From positions 2,683,001 to 2,747,000 of the forward strand of contig NZ_JPOJ01000001.1 of assembly GCF_000733855.1 (NCBI RefSeq): a stretch of DNA of 64,000 nt, written 5' to 3'. The notes below the pieces were generated by a model, which made no database searches, had not been told where the DNA came from, and saw only the letters and a program-made list of their open reading frames with translations. This DNA is from Methylomicrobium agile (GTDB lineage: Bacteria; Pseudomonadota; Gammaproteobacteria; Methylococcales; Methylomonadaceae). Made by a program: the position numbers and the translations under genes. Numbering within the stretch: the first letter of the stretch is position 1; each line of letters starts with the position of its first letter. Positions 1 to 8,663 of this stretch are shown in pieces.

Positions 1-1
1 C

Positions 2-1231
2 GTGCGGAACCGCGTGCTGGAACTCATGCGTCAGGTCGAAATTCCCGATCCGGAGCAGCGGATCAACGATTATCCGCACCAGTTCTCGGGCGGCCAGCGG
101 CAGCGCGTGATGATTGCGATCGCGCTGGCCGGCCGGCCCGATTTGTTGATCGCGGACGAGCCGACGACTTCGCTGGACGTGACGATCCAGGCGCAAATTC
201 TGGTTTTGCTCAAAAACATTCAACAGCGGACCGGCATGGCGCTGTGGCTGATCAGCCACGATCTGGCGCTGGTTTCGACGCTGGCGGACCGGGTCGCGGT
301 GATGCAGCAGGGCAAGATCGTCGAAACCGGCGCGCTGCCGGATTTTTTCGAACAGCCGAAACACCCATATACGCAAAAGCTGCTGCAAGCTTTGCCGTCG
401 ATGCGAAGCTGCCTTGCGCATCGGCCCGAGCAAGCGCCGCCGCTGCTCAAGGTGGAAGATTTTCGCTGCTATTATCCGATCCGCAAAGGTCTGTTCAGGC
501 GCGTGGTCGACCATGTGCGCGCGGTCGACGGGGTCAGTTTCACGATTCCAAGGGGCAAAACGCTGGCACTGGTCGGCGAATCCGGCTGCGGCAAGACCAC
601 GCTCGGCAAGGCGTTGTTGAACCTGATTCCAGGCGGAGCGGGGCGGGTGCTTCTGGATGGGGTCGATCTCGGCCAGTTGACGGGGGAGGCATTGCGACGG
701 AAGCGCGCGGACATGCAGATTGTGTTTCAGGATCCGTTTTCGTCGATGAATCCGCGCATGCTGGTTGGCGACATCGTGGCGGAGGGGATTCGCGCCCTGC
801 GCCCCGGGACCGGCGCCGATGTCCGGCGAGAACAGGTCCGGCAATTGCTCGAACAGGTCGGCCTGCCGGCCGATGCGGCAGAGCGCTATCCGCATGAATT
901 CTCGGGCGGCCAGCGCCAACGTATCTGCATCGCGCGCGCCCTGGCGGTCGATCCCAAGCTGATCGTCTGCGACGAACCGACCAGCGCGCTCGACGTATCG
1001 GTGCAGGCGCAGATCATCGAGCTTCTGAAAACCCTGCAGCGCGAAAAGAACGTTAGCTATCTGTTCATCACGCACGATCTGGCGGTCGTTGCCGAAATTG
1101 CCGACGCAGTTGCGGTGATGCACCGCGGGAGAATCGTCGAGTATGGCGACGTGAAGCAGGTGCTGACGGCGCCGCGGCACGACTATACCCGCAAACTGTT
1201 GGCGGCGGCGCCGGTTTTGGAAGTCGGCTGA
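2..1231 (+). CDS. Dipeptide/oligopeptide ABC transporter, double ATPase subunit (5' partial)
   Basis: This is the ATP-hydrolysing subunit of a peptide importer of the DppD-DppF or YejF type, with two ATPase domains fused in one chain on the cytoplasmic side. The first domain is cut by the window edge: its Walker A is missing, but the signature (FSGGQRQRV), Walker B (LLIADEP) and H-loop (ISHD) are visible. The second domain is complete, with Walker [10 protein letters not shown] near residue 197, signature FSGGQRQRI, Walker B LIVCDEP and the H-loop THD. Each ATPase domain is followed by the short Y-T-x-K-L-L segment typical of oligopeptide transporters. The real start lies upstream, so the GTG at base 2 is not a proposed start. 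The permease and binding-protein genes would be expected to the left. The substrate cannot be told from this subunit. Confidence 0.93.
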   Translation: MRNRVLELMRQVEIPDPEQRINDYPHQFSGGQRQRVMIAIALAGRPDLLIADEPTTSLDVTIQAQILVLLKNIQQRTGMALWLISHDLALVSTLADRVAVMQQGKIVETGALPDFFEQPKHPYTQKLLQALPSMRSCLAHRPEQAPPLLKVEDFRCYYPIRKGLFRRVVDHVRAVDGVSFTIPRGKTLALVGESGCGKTTLGKALLNLIPGGAGRVLLDGVDLGQLTGEALRRKRADMQIVFQDPFSSMNPRMLVGDIVAEGIRALRPGTGADVRREQVRQLLEQVGLPADAAERYPHEFSGGQRQRICIARALAVDPKLIVCDEPTSALDVSVQAQIIELLKTLQREKNVSYLFITHDLAVVAEIADAVAVMHRGRIVEYGDVKQVLTAPRHDYTRKLLAAAPVLEVG

Positions 1232-1308
1232 CGGTTGAGGCTACAGGGCTGAAGCCCGTCCCGGCAATCCGAACAAGACCGTCCTTTCCCTGTTGATGAT
1301 GCCAGTTC

Positions 1309-1728
1309 TTACTCGCCATGCAGCGTGGCGACCATCTCCCGTTTGCCGCCATGATTCCGATGCTCGCAGAGATAAATGCCCTGCCATATCCCCAGGTTCA
1401 ATTTGCCTCGCGTGACCGGAATCGTCAGGCTCGAACCGAGCAGGCAGTTTTTGATGTGCGCGGGCATGTCGTCGTCGCCCTCGTAATCATGCAGATAATA
1501 AGGCGCGCGCTCCGGCACCATCTCGTTGAAATGGCTTTCCAGGTCCTGGCGCACGGTCGGGTCGGCGTTCTCGTTGAGCGCCAGGGAGGCGGAGGTATGC
1601 TTGATGAACAGATGCAGCAACCCGCAATGGATAGTGCTTAACTCCGGGATTTCCTGAAGGATCTCGTTGGTAACCAAATGAAAGCCGCGTTTTTTCGGCG
1701 GCAGAAAGAATGCTTTTTGTATCCACAT
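1309..1728 (-). CDS. yjbQ: YjbQ / UPF0047 family protein
   Basis: A small cytoplasmic protein of about 139 residues that matches the E. coli YjbQ family along its whole length. It shows the family motifs RGFHLVT near the start, HTSASLALNEN, DPTVRQDLE, DDMPAHIK, GTWQG-like GIWQG, and a C-terminal ATLHGE. YjbQ proteins are reported to have weak thiamine-phosphate synthase activity when overproduced; their normal job is not settled. I chose the start at 1728 (MWIQKAF) because E. coli YjbQ begins MWYQK; an in-frame ATG at 1761 would add 11 residues that the family lacks. It is transcribed towards the ABC transporter gene and is divergent from the rimP operon. Confidence 0.9.
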   Translation of the reverse strand: MWIQKAFFLPPKKRGFHLVTNEILQEIPELSTIHCGLLHLFIKHTSASLALNENADPTVRQDLESHFNEMVPERAPYYLHDYEGDDDMPAHIKNCLLGSSLTIPVTRGKLNLGIWQGIYLCEHRNHGGKREMVATLHGE

Positions 1729-1886
1729 CGGGATGGCTCCCGTTCCGAAAAAGTCCATCATAGCATGGCCTGGAAACGGGGCTCATCGTCGGTAGTGAAA
1801 AACGGCAATGGAACCGCGGACACGTACGGCCTTGCCGCTTTGGGCGCGCGTTCCGCAGGGCGGTGGGCCGAAATGCTTAAATCGTT

Positions 1887-1915
1887 TTGAAAATTGCTAA
1901 ACATTATGATATATT
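1887..1915 (+). promoter_or_regulatory. Sigma-70 promoter for the rimP leader RNA/operon
   Basis: TTGAAA at 1887-1892 and TATATT at 1910-1915 are separated by exactly 17 bases, close to the sigma-70 consensus. The predicted transcription start is near 1922, just before a run of three hairpins that lead into rimP. This was read by eye; the start site has not been mapped. Confidence 0.6.
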
Positions 1916-1921
1916 GAGTCT

Positions 1922-2030
1922 TTTAGGATGTGTCGGTATTTATGCCGTATCCTAACGGCAGAGGTTCGAAAGCGGTCGTTTCGAAGGTCCCTGCCGCCAT
2001 TTACACGGAAGCCCCATCATGGGGTTTTTT
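1922..2030 (+). ncRNA. Candidate structured leader or small RNA upstream of rimP
   Basis: After the promoter come three successive hairpins. The first pairs TTAGGAT (1923-1929) with ATCCTAA (1949-1955) and has an inner CGGTA/TGCCG stem. The second is a longer imperfect stem from GGCAG at 1957 to CTGCC at 1995, ending in GCCA. The third is a textbook intrinsic terminator, GCCCC-atcat-GGGG followed by six T (2011-2030). A transcript of about 110 nt would result. Many gammaproteobacteria carry tRNA genes just upstream of rimP, and the CTGCCGCCA end is reminiscent of a tRNA 3' end, but no cloverleaf can be drawn. It could be a free small RNA, or an attenuated leader for the operon; attenuator-type rimP leaders are known from comparative genomics. 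Confidence 0.45.
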
Positions 2031-2080
2031 ATTTTCCGGGCTCCGTGTTTGTGGCGACAGCATTGGCTAGTCAGTGATAA

Positions 2081-2102
2081 GAGCCCTGGGCTCTTTTTTT
2101 TT
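2081..2102 (+). terminator. Terminator-like hairpin immediately before rimP (possible attenuator)
   Basis: GAGCCC and GGGCTC form a six-pair stem with a minimal loop and are followed by about ten T residues, 23 bases before the rimP ATG. A second terminator this close to the start of an essential operon suggests conditional readthrough, for example antitermination by NusA, which is encoded in the operon. That role is inference. Confidence 0.55.
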
Positions 2103-2124
2103 GTGCGGTGAAAAGCGAGGAAAA

Positions 2125-2610
2125 ATGAAGCAGGCTCCCGAACATTTGGTCGCCTTGATCGAGCCGATCGTGGAGGGTTTGGGTTATGAATGTGTCGGCA
2201 TTGAATATCACCCGCATCCGAGGCACGGTTTATTGAGAATTTATATTGACAGCGGCAACGGCATAGTGCTCGATGACTGCTCGAAAGTCAGCCATCAGGT
2301 CAGCGGCATGCTCGATGTCGAAGATCCGATTCCGGACAATTACCAGTTGGAAGTATCCTCGCCGGGGGCGGACCGGCCGTTTTTCAAGATTAGCCAGTTC
2401 GAGCGCTTCAAAGGCAGTACCGTGCAGGTGAACCTGTTCAAGGCGATCGGCGGACGCAAACGGATTACCGGTCTGATCGAAAAAGTCGAGGAAGATATCA
2501 TTACACTGATCGAAAACAGCCAAATTTTCGAAGTGCCGTTTTCGGCAATCAGCAAGGCGCGTCTGGTGCCGGAGTATTTAATCGAAAAAGGAGTACGCAG
2601 TGGCAAATAA
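2125..2610 (+). CDS. rimP: Ribosome maturation factor RimP
   Basis: RimP (about 161 residues) binds the 30S subunit and assists its late assembly in the cytoplasm. The N-terminal part shows the family features HLVALIEPIVEGLGYECVGIEY, here seen around residues 6-25, followed by LRIYIDS, then DDCSKVSHQVSGMLDVEDPI and the conserved LEVSSPGADRP. An in-frame start at 2074 lies inside the terminator hairpin and adds residues not found in the family, so the ATG at 2125 after GCGAGGAA is preferred. It is the first gene of the rimP-nusA-infB-rbfA-truB block and overlaps nusA by 11 bases, which suggests translational coupling. Confidence 0.95.
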   Translation: MKQAPEHLVALIEPIVEGLGYECVGIEYHPHPRHGLLRIYIDSGNGIVLDDCSKVSHQVSGMLDVEDPIPDNYQLEVSSPGADRPFFKISQFERFKGSTVQVNLFKAIGGRKRITGLIEKVEEDIITLIENSQIFEVPFSAISKARLVPEYLIEKGVRSGK

Positions 2611-4114
2611 AGAAATTTTGTTGGTCGTGGATGTTTTTTCCAACGAAAAAGCGATTGAGAAGGAAGTGGTCTTCCAGGCCATCGAATCGGCGCTGGAAAT
2701 GGCGACGGTCAAACGCTATGCCACTCCGATCAAAGCCCGCGTCGAAATCGATCGAAAGACCGGCGATTACAAGACTTACCGGCTGTGGGACGTGGTGGCG
2801 CCGAACAGCGAGATCAACGGCGACGTCGAGTTTCCCGGCACGCAGATTTTGCTCGATGTCGCACGATTCGACAATCCGGATGCCCAAGTCGGCGACATGG
2901 CGCAGGAAGAGATCGAATCGGTCGAGTTTGGCCGTATCGCCGCCCAGACCGCGAAGCAGGTGATCATCCATAAGGTCCGCGAAGCCGAGCGCAAGAAAAT
3001 CGTCGATGCGTACAAGAGCCGCGTCGGCGAGTTGATTACCGGCGTGGTCAAGCGCATCGAGAAAGGCAGCGTTTATCTGGATCTCGGCGGCCATGTGGAA
3101 GCCTACATCGCGAAGGAAGACATGATTCCGCGCGAGTCGGTGCGCGTCGGCGACCGTATCCGCGGCTATTTAAGAGACGTGCGTTCGGAGCCGCGCGGCC
3201 CGCAATTGTTCGTCAGCCGGACCGCGCCGGAATTGTTGCTGGCGTTGTTCCGCCTGGAAGTGCCGGAAGTCGGCGAAGGGCTGATCACGCTGATGGGGGC
3301 GGCCCGCGATCCGGGGTCGCGGGCGAAAATCGCGGTCAAGAGCAACGATCCGCGCCTCGATCCGGTCGGCGCCTGCGTCGGCATGCGCGGATCGCGCGTG
3401 CAGTCGGTTTCGAACGAACTGGCTGGCGAGCGGGTCGATATCATTCTTTGGAATCCGAACGAAGCGCAATATGTGATCAATGCGATGTCGCCGGCCGAAA
3501 TCCAGTCGATCGTGGTCGATGAAGACAGGCATTCGATGGATCTGGCGGTCAGCACCGAAAACCTGTCCCAGGCGATCGGCCGGGGCGGCCAGAACGTTCG
3601 GCTGGCGACCCAGTTGACCGGCTGGGAGCTGAACGTGATCGATGCCTCCAAAGCCGAAGCGAACAGCGAAGCCGAAGCGAACAAGATCAAGGATCTGTTC
3701 GTGAGGGAGCTCGATGTCGACGAAGACATTGCGATGACGCTGGTCGAAGTCGGTTTCAATACGATCGAAGAGATCGCTTATGTGCCGGTCAGCGAAATGC
3801 TCGAAATCGAGGGCTTCGACGAAGAATTGGTGAACGAGCTGCGCAGCCGGGCGAAAGATTCCTTATTGATCAGCGCGATCGCGGCGGAAGAAAAAATAGA
3901 AACCAACGAGCCGGCCCAGGACCTTCTGGAGATGGAAGGCATGGACAAAGAGCTGGCTTATGAATTGGCCGGCCGCGGTATAATCACGATGGACGATCTG
4001 GCTGAACAGTCGATCGACGACCTGCTGAGCTTACCCGAAATGGATGAAGATCGAGCGGCGAAGTTGATTATGAAGGCGCGGGAGCCCTGGTTCTCTGAAG
4101 AAAAAGGCAAGTAA
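2600..4114 (+). CDS. nusA: Transcription termination/antitermination protein NusA
   Basis: NusA binds RNA polymerase and modulates pausing, termination and antitermination. The 504-residue length is close to E. coli NusA (495). In order there are the N-terminal polymerase-binding domain, an S1 domain around residues 137-200 (ITGVVKRIEKGSVYLDLG), two KH domains (GACVGMRGSRVQ and QAIGRGGQNVRLA), and two acidic C-terminal helix-hairpin repeats. The start is GTG at 2600, preceded by AAGGAG at 2588-2593, and lies inside the end of rimP. As the product of its own operon, NusA may act on the terminator-like hairpins in the leader; this autoregulation is inference. Confidence 0.97.
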   Translation: MANKEILLVVDVFSNEKAIEKEVVFQAIESALEMATVKRYATPIKARVEIDRKTGDYKTYRLWDVVAPNSEINGDVEFPGTQILLDVARFDNPDAQVGDMAQEEIESVEFGRIAAQTAKQVIIHKVREAERKKIVDAYKSRVGELITGVVKRIEKGSVYLDLGGHVEAYIAKEDMIPRESVRVGDRIRGYLRDVRSEPRGPQLFVSRTAPELLLALFRLEVPEVGEGLITLMGAARDPGSRAKIAVKSNDPRLDPVGACVGMRGSRVQSVSNELAGERVDIILWNPNEAQYVINAMSPAEIQSIVVDEDRHSMDLAVSTENLSQAIGRGGQNVRLATQLTGWELNVIDASKAEANSEAEANKIKDLFVRELDVDEDIAMTLVEVGFNTIEEIAYVPVSEMLEIEGFDEELVNELRSRAKDSLLISAIAAEEKIETNEPAQDLLEMEGMDKELAYELAGRGIITMDDLAEQSIDDLLSLPEMDEDRAAKLIMKAREPWFSEEKGK

Positions 4115-4128
4115 GGCGGGAGTAGGCG

Positions 4129-6810
4129 ATGAGCGATCAAACAGTACAGCAATTGGCCGAGGTAGTCAAAATACCTCTGGAAAGGTTATTGGAACAATTG
4201 AAGGAAGCGGGGTTGTCGGCCAATACGCCGGACGATGTGATCAGCGAAGACGAGAAAATGCAGCTTCTGGCGCATTTGCGCAAACGCCACGGCAAGGATG
4301 GCGGCGAGTCGAAAACGGTCCCCCGACGCGTGACGCTGGAGCGCCGCAAGGTGATTGAAATCAAGCAGGCGAGCGTACCGGGCACGGCAACCAAGACGAT
4401 CCCCGTCGAAGTTCGCAAAAAGAAAACCTATGTAAACAAACGCGATCTTGTCGAGACGGTTGAAACCAAACCGCCAGTCCGGCCGCAGCCCGCGCCGGAA
4501 GAAAAACCGTCCGTGCCGACGGCCGAGCCGGCCATTGCCGCAGAACAAAAAGCGAAGCCTGCCGAAGTAGTCGAACCGGTTGCGGAAACGGCCCCGCCGG
4601 CTGTCGAGGCCCGGCCCGCGTCTCCGGCAGAAGCGCCGCAGGAGGAGTTCGAGGAAGAAGCGGCCGTGCAGGTTGTCGAGGAAGCGGATGCGGCGGCACG
4701 GGGGGCGGTAACCCGGCTTGAAACGGTCAAAGTCAAGGAAGCTAAGGAAGGCAAGAAAGCCAAAGTGGAAAAAGCCGTCAAAGGCAAAGAAACCGATGAA
4801 GCCGCCAAAAAGAAGATAAGCGAACGGGATCGGCGCGTCGAGGAGTCGATCAACCGCACCGCCGAAAAAGTCCGCCAGCAGGCGCTGCAGAAGCAGGAAA
4901 CGCTGCATCGCAAAAAGCAGCGCGATGACGGCGTCTTTTCCGAAGGACGGGATGCGCCGCGCCGTCCGAAGAAAAAGTCCAAGACGACGCCTCAGCGGTC
5001 GGGATCTCCGTTCGAGAGCAAGCATCAGTTCGAAATGCCGGCCGCGCCGATCGTGAAGGAAGTCACGATTCCGGAAACGATTCTGGTATCCGATCTCGCC
5101 AACAAGATGAGCGTGAAGGTCGCAGTGGTGATCAAGCAACTGATGAAGCTCGGCATCATGGCGACGATCAACCAGAGCATCGATCAGGACACCGCGGCGA
5201 TTCTGGTCGAGGACATGGGCCACAAGGCGATCATGCAGAGCGACGACGATCTCGAAAAAGAAATGCTCGCCGAAGCGCAGTCGGAAGAGAATTATCCGGA
5301 AGTGCCGCGCGCGCCGATCGTCACGATCATGGGGCATGTCGACCACGGTAAAACCTCGTTGCTCGACTATATCCGTAAAACCCGGGTGGCCGCCGGCGAA
5401 GCGGGCGGCATTACCCAGCACATCGGCGCCTATCAGGTCAAGACCGACCACGGCGCGGTCACCTTCCTCGATACGCCGGGCCATGCCGCGTTTACCGCGA
5501 TGCGGGCGCGCGGTGCGGACGTGACCGACGTGGTGATCGTGGTGGTGGCGGCCGACGACGGCGTGATGCCGCAGACCAAGGAAGCGGTCGAGCATGCGCG
5601 CGCCGCGAACGTGCCGATCATCGTCGCGATCAACAAGATCGATAAACCGGACGCGAATCCCGATAAGGTGATGCAGGAATTGTCGGTTATCAACGTATTG
5701 GCCGAGGAATGGGGCGGCGATACGCAATTCCTGAAAATTTCGGCGAAAACCGGCCAGGGCATCGACGATTTGATCGAAGCCCTGATCGTGCAGACCGAAA
5801 TTCTCGAACTGAAGGCGCCGGTGCAAGGCCCGGCTTCGGGTATCGTGATCGAGTCGCGCCTGGATAAAGGCCGCGGCGCGGTTGCCACCGTGCTGGTCCA
5901 GAAAGGCACGCTCGAAAGTGGCCAGATGGTCCTGTGCGGCCACGAATACGGCCGGGTGCGGGCGATGTTCAACGAGAACGGCAAAGCGATCAAGGAAGCC
6001 GGCCCTTCGGTGCCGGTCGAAATTCTCGGCTTGTCGGGCACGCCGAATGCGGGCGACGAATTCCTGGTCGTACAGAACGAACGGATCGCCAGAGAGCTGG
6101 CCAAGCACCGCGAAGAGCGCAAGCGGACCACGCGTCATGCGGCGCAGCAGGCTTCCAAGCTGGACGAGGTCTTCTCCCGGATGACCGCCGGCGAGGTCGC
6201 GAGCGTGAACCTGGTGCTCAAGACCGACGTGCAGGGCAGCCTCGAAGCATTGCGCGGTGCCTTGGTCGACCTGTCGACGTCGGAAGTCGAGGTCAAGGTG
6301 GTTTACGGCGGCGTCGGCGGCATCAACGAAGGCGACGTAAATCTGGCGCTGGCGTCGGGCGCGATCCTGATGGGCTTCAATGTCCGCGCCGATGCGACCG
6401 CGCGCAAGCTGATCGAAGAGAAGGGCGTCGATCTGCATTATTACAGCGTCATCTACGAAGCGATCGACGAAGTCAAAAACGCGATCAGCGGCATGCTGGC
6501 GCCGGAAATCAAGGAGCAGATCGTCGGCCTGGCCGAAGTTCGTGACGTGTTCCGTTCGCCGAAGTTCGGCGCGATCGCCGGCTGTATGGTTGTCGAGGGC
6601 TACGTCAAGCGCAACCTGCCGATCCGCGTCTTGCGCGACAACGTGGTGATTTTCGAAGGTCAGCTCGAATCGCTGCGCCGCTTCAAGGACGACGTGAACG
6701 AAGTCAAGATGGGCATGGAGTGCGGCATCGGCGTCAAGAACTACAACGACGTCAAAGTCGGCGACCAGATCGAAGTCTTTGAACGGACCGAAGTCAAACG
6801 CGTATTGTAA
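4129..6810 (+). CDS. infB: Translation initiation factor IF-2
   Basis: IF-2 is the GTPase that places initiator tRNA on the 30S subunit and promotes subunit joining. At 893 residues it matches the long gammaproteobacterial form. Residues 1-50 form the small N-terminal IF2 domain, followed by a long charged linker rich in Ala, Glu, Lys and Pro (about 60-290), a second IF2-N-type segment ([20 protein letters not shown]), then the G domain with [17 protein letters not shown] and NKIDKP, and domains II to IV. The ATG at 4129 follows GGCGGGAG. It sits 14 bases after nusA and 6 bases before rbfA, so the three are co-transcribed. Confidence 0.97.
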   Translation: MSDQTVQQLAEVVKIPLERLLEQLKEAGLSANTPDDVISEDEKMQLLAHLRKRHGKDGGESKTVPRRVTLERRKVIEIKQASVPGTATKTIPVEVRKKKTYVNKRDLVETVETKPPVRPQPAPEEKPSVPTAEPAIAAEQKAKPAEVVEPVAETAPPAVEARPASPAEAPQEEFEEEAAVQVVEEADAAARGAVTRLETVKVKEAKEGKKAKVEKAVKGKETDEAAKKKISERDRRVEESINRTAEKVRQQALQKQETLHRKKQRDDGVFSEGRDAPRRPKKKSKTTPQRSGSPFESKHQFEMPAAPIVKEVTIPETILVSDLANKMSVKVAVVIKQLMKLGIMATINQSIDQDTAAILVEDMGHKAIMQSDDDLEKEMLAEAQSEENYPEVPRAPIVTIMGHVDHGKTSLLDYIRKTRVAAGEAGGITQHIGAYQVKTDHGAVTFLDTPGHAAFTAMRARGADVTDVVIVVVAADDGVMPQTKEAVEHARAANVPIIVAINKIDKPDANPDKVMQELSVINVLAEEWGGDTQFLKISAKTGQGIDDLIEALIVQTEILELKAPVQGPASGIVIESRLDKGRGAVATVLVQKGTLESGQMVLCGHEYGRVRAMFNENGKAIKEAGPSVPVEILGLSGTPNAGDEFLVVQNERIARELAKHREERKRTTRHAAQQASKLDEVFSRMTAGEVASVNLVLKTDVQGSLEALRGALVDLSTSEVEVKVVYGGVGGINEGDVNLALASGAILMGFNVRADATARKLIEEKGVDLHYYSVIYEAIDEVKNAISGMLAPEIKEQIVGLAEVRDVFRSPKFGAIAGCMVVEGYVKRNLPIRVLRDNVVIFEGQLESLRRFKDDVNEVKMGMECGIGVKNYNDVKVGDQIEVFERTEVKRVL

Positions 6811-6816
6811 AGCATC

Positions 6817-7191
6817 ATGGCAAAAGAATATGGGCGTAGCGCCCGCGTGGCATCTGAAATGCAGAAGGAACTCTCGTTCATTCTGCAGCGGGTCGTCAAG
6901 GATTCCCGGCTCGGCTTCATTACGATCAATGAAGTCGATCTGACCAAGGACCTGGCGCTCGCGAAAATCTATTTTACGGTACTGAACGCGGATGAGGCCG
7001 GCAAGCGGAACCATGTCAAACGGCTAAATCAACTGGCCCCGGTAATCCGGCACGAGCTCGCGAAACGGATGCGGCTGCGCCATATCTCGGAGCTGCGTTT
7101 TATCTACGACGATTCGTTCGATACCGGCATGCGCGTTGCGGAACTCCTCAGCGATATCGACCAGACCGATAAAGCCCCCGATCAGGAATGA
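6817..7191 (+). CDS. rbfA: 30S ribosome-binding factor RbfA
   Basis: RbfA is a small KH-like protein that binds immature 30S subunits and helps mature the 16S rRNA 5' end, especially in the cold. At 124 residues it has the usual size. Recognisable segments are RVASEMQKELSFILQR, DSRLGFITINEVDLTKDLA, AKIYFTVL and HISELRFIYDDSFDTGMRV. It lies between infB and truB, and its stop overlaps the truB start by four bases (ATGA). Confidence 0.96.
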   Translation: MAKEYGRSARVASEMQKELSFILQRVVKDSRLGFITINEVDLTKDLALAKIYFTVLNADEAGKRNHVKRLNQLAPVIRHELAKRMRLRHISELRFIYDDSFDTGMRVAELLSDIDQTDKAPDQE

Positions 7192-8096
7192 GCAAACGTA
7201 ATCTCCGGCGCAATGTCCACGGCATTCTGCTGCTGGACAAACGGCTCGGCGTGTCTTCGAACCTGGCGCTCCAGGAGGCCAAGCGCCTCTTGAATGCCGC
7301 CAAGGCCGGGCATACGGGCAGTCTCGATCCCTTGGCGACGGGGCTGTTGCCTTTGTGTTTCGGCGAGGCCACCAAGGTGTCGGGCATGATGCTGGATGAC
7401 GACAAGCGTTACCGGGTCGTGATCCGGCTCGGCGTATTGACCGACACCGGCGATGCGGAAGGGACGGTGCTCGAAACGAAGCCGGTTCCCGAGATTACCC
7501 AGGCGATGCTCGATGCCTGCCTGCAGCGCTTCACCGGCGAAATCGACCAGGTGCCGCCGATGTATTCGGCGCTGAAGCTGAACGGCAGGAAGCTTTACGA
7601 ACTGGCCCGCGAAGGCAAAACGGTCGAGCGCAAGGCCCGGCGGATCACCCTTTATGAAATAAAACAGCTCGGTTTCGAGTACGACCGACTGACGCTGGAA
7701 GTGTTTTGCTCGAAAGGCACGTATATCCGCTCGCTGGCGGAAGACATCGGCGCACACTTCGGCTGCGGCGGAACCGTCGCGGAACTGCGCCGCCTGCAGG
7801 CGGGCGTATTTACGATTGACCGGGCTTTCACGATTGAACAATTGCGCGCGATGGATGCCCGGCAGCTCGACGCCTGCCTGCTGAACGTCGATGAACCGCT
7901 GCAGGCATTGCAGGCGGTCGAACTGCAGGACGGCGATGCGGTTAAGATCAGGAATGGACAGTCGGTCCGGTCCGAACTTATACAGTCCGGACCCGTGCGC
8001 CTGTACCATGCAGGCGCGTTTTTAGGCTTGGGCGAAATGCGATTGGATGGTAAACTAGCGCCTTGCAGACTGTTCAATTTGGAAGGAGTCGGCTAA
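7188..8096 (+). CDS. truB: tRNA pseudouridine(55) synthase TruB
   Basis: TruB makes pseudouridine at position 55 of the T-loop in nearly all tRNAs. The catalytic aspartate lies in GHTGSLDPLATGLLPLC; other family motifs are GVLLDKRLGVSSN-like at the N terminus (GILLLDKRLGVSSN), VPPMYSALKLNGRKLYELAR, and CSKGTYIRSLAEDIG. A C-terminal PUA-like portion covers roughly residues 245-302. The 302-residue length fits the family. The four-base overlap with rbfA indicates coupled translation. Confidence 0.96.
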   Translation: MSKRNLRRNVHGILLLDKRLGVSSNLALQEAKRLLNAAKAGHTGSLDPLATGLLPLCFGEATKVSGMMLDDDKRYRVVIRLGVLTDTGDAEGTVLETKPVPEITQAMLDACLQRFTGEIDQVPPMYSALKLNGRKLYELAREGKTVERKARRITLYEIKQLGFEYDRLTLEVFCSKGTYIRSLAEDIGAHFGCGGTVAELRRLQAGVFTIDRAFTIEQLRAMDARQLDACLLNVDEPLQALQAVELQDGDAVKIRNGQSVRSELIQSGPVRLYHAGAFLGLGEMRLDGKLAPCRLFNLEGVG

Positions 8097-8245
8097 AGGA
8101 AAAGGACGAAAGGGTTGTTTTCATCGTTCCCAGGTGGGAACGTCGGAACCCTACAGAACAGTACAATGCGAAAGGCTGGCCATCAGTTCTTTCGCCTTAA
8201 TTTCCCCATTCTCTGCCCCCTATCGCGGAAATGGGTGTGTCACCG

Positions 8246-8265
8246 GCCCTGTCAGGGCTTTTTTT
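8246..8265 (+). terminator. Intrinsic terminator between truB and rpsO
   Basis: GCCCT-gtc-AGGGC is followed by seven T residues, 36 bases before the rpsO ATG. It lies in a 204-base gap that otherwise shows no gene. It could end the truB transcript or act as an attenuator in the rpsO leader. Confidence 0.6.
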
Positions 8266-8300
8266 AATTATCGAAACATAAAATTATAGGGTTTGATCAA

Positions 8301-8570
8301 ATGCCTTTTACTGCGGAACAAAAGAAAAAAATCGTTGAAGAGTACCGTCTGTCCGAAACCGATACCGGTTCCCCGGAAGTTCAGGTCGCTCTGTTGACAG
8401 CGCACATCCAGCACCTGACCCCGCATTTCGCGGAGCACAAAAAAGACAATCACTCGCGTCGCGGCCTGCTGCGCATGGTCAACCAGCGTCGCAAACTGCT
8501 CGACTATCTGAAAAACAAGGACAGCGACCGCTACCGTACGCTGATCGATCGTCTCGGTTTGCGCAAATAA
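8301..8570 (+). CDS. rpsO: 30S ribosomal protein S15
   Basis: S15 binds 16S rRNA early in assembly of the small-subunit platform and contacts the 50S subunit. The 89-residue length is exactly that usual for S15. Typical segments are [39 protein letters not shown] and [20 protein letters not shown]. The gene sits between truB and pnp as in most gammaproteobacteria, where S15 is known to repress its own mRNA. A strong hairpin follows it. Confidence 0.98.
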   Translation: MPFTAEQKKKIVEEYRLSETDTGSPEVQVALLTAHIQHLTPHFAEHKKDNHSRRGLLRMVNQRRKLLDYLKNKDSDRYRTLIDRLGLRK

Positions 8571-8578
8571 GACAGAAT

Positions 8579-8607
8579 GCAAACGGCGCCGGTTCGGCGC
8601 CGTTTGC
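8579..8607 (+). terminator. Strong rpsO-pnp intergenic hairpin
   Basis: A perfect 13-base inverted repeat, GCAAACGGCGCCG and its complement, with a three-base loop begins eight bases after the rpsO stop. The T tract after it is weak (GTTTC), so it would be a partial terminator at best. In E. coli the same gap holds a terminator and the RNase III site by which PNPase controls its own mRNA, so this hairpin may be a processing site. Confidence 0.65.
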
Positions 8608-8663
8608 GTTTCAGCGTTACCTCCAGTTTTAACTCAACAATATCTACGCAAAGGAACCTAATA

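Noticed and set aside
1957-2000. Possible tRNA upstream of rimP (GGCAG ... CTGCCGCCA)
   Set aside because: Only about 43 bases lie between the arms, too few for a cloverleaf, and no anticodon arm can be drawn. It is reported as part of a leader RNA instead.
4186-7014. 942-codon open frame antisense to infB
   Set aside because: It is a mirror of the GC-rich infB reading frame, with no start context and a His/Arg-rich composition typical of shadow frames.
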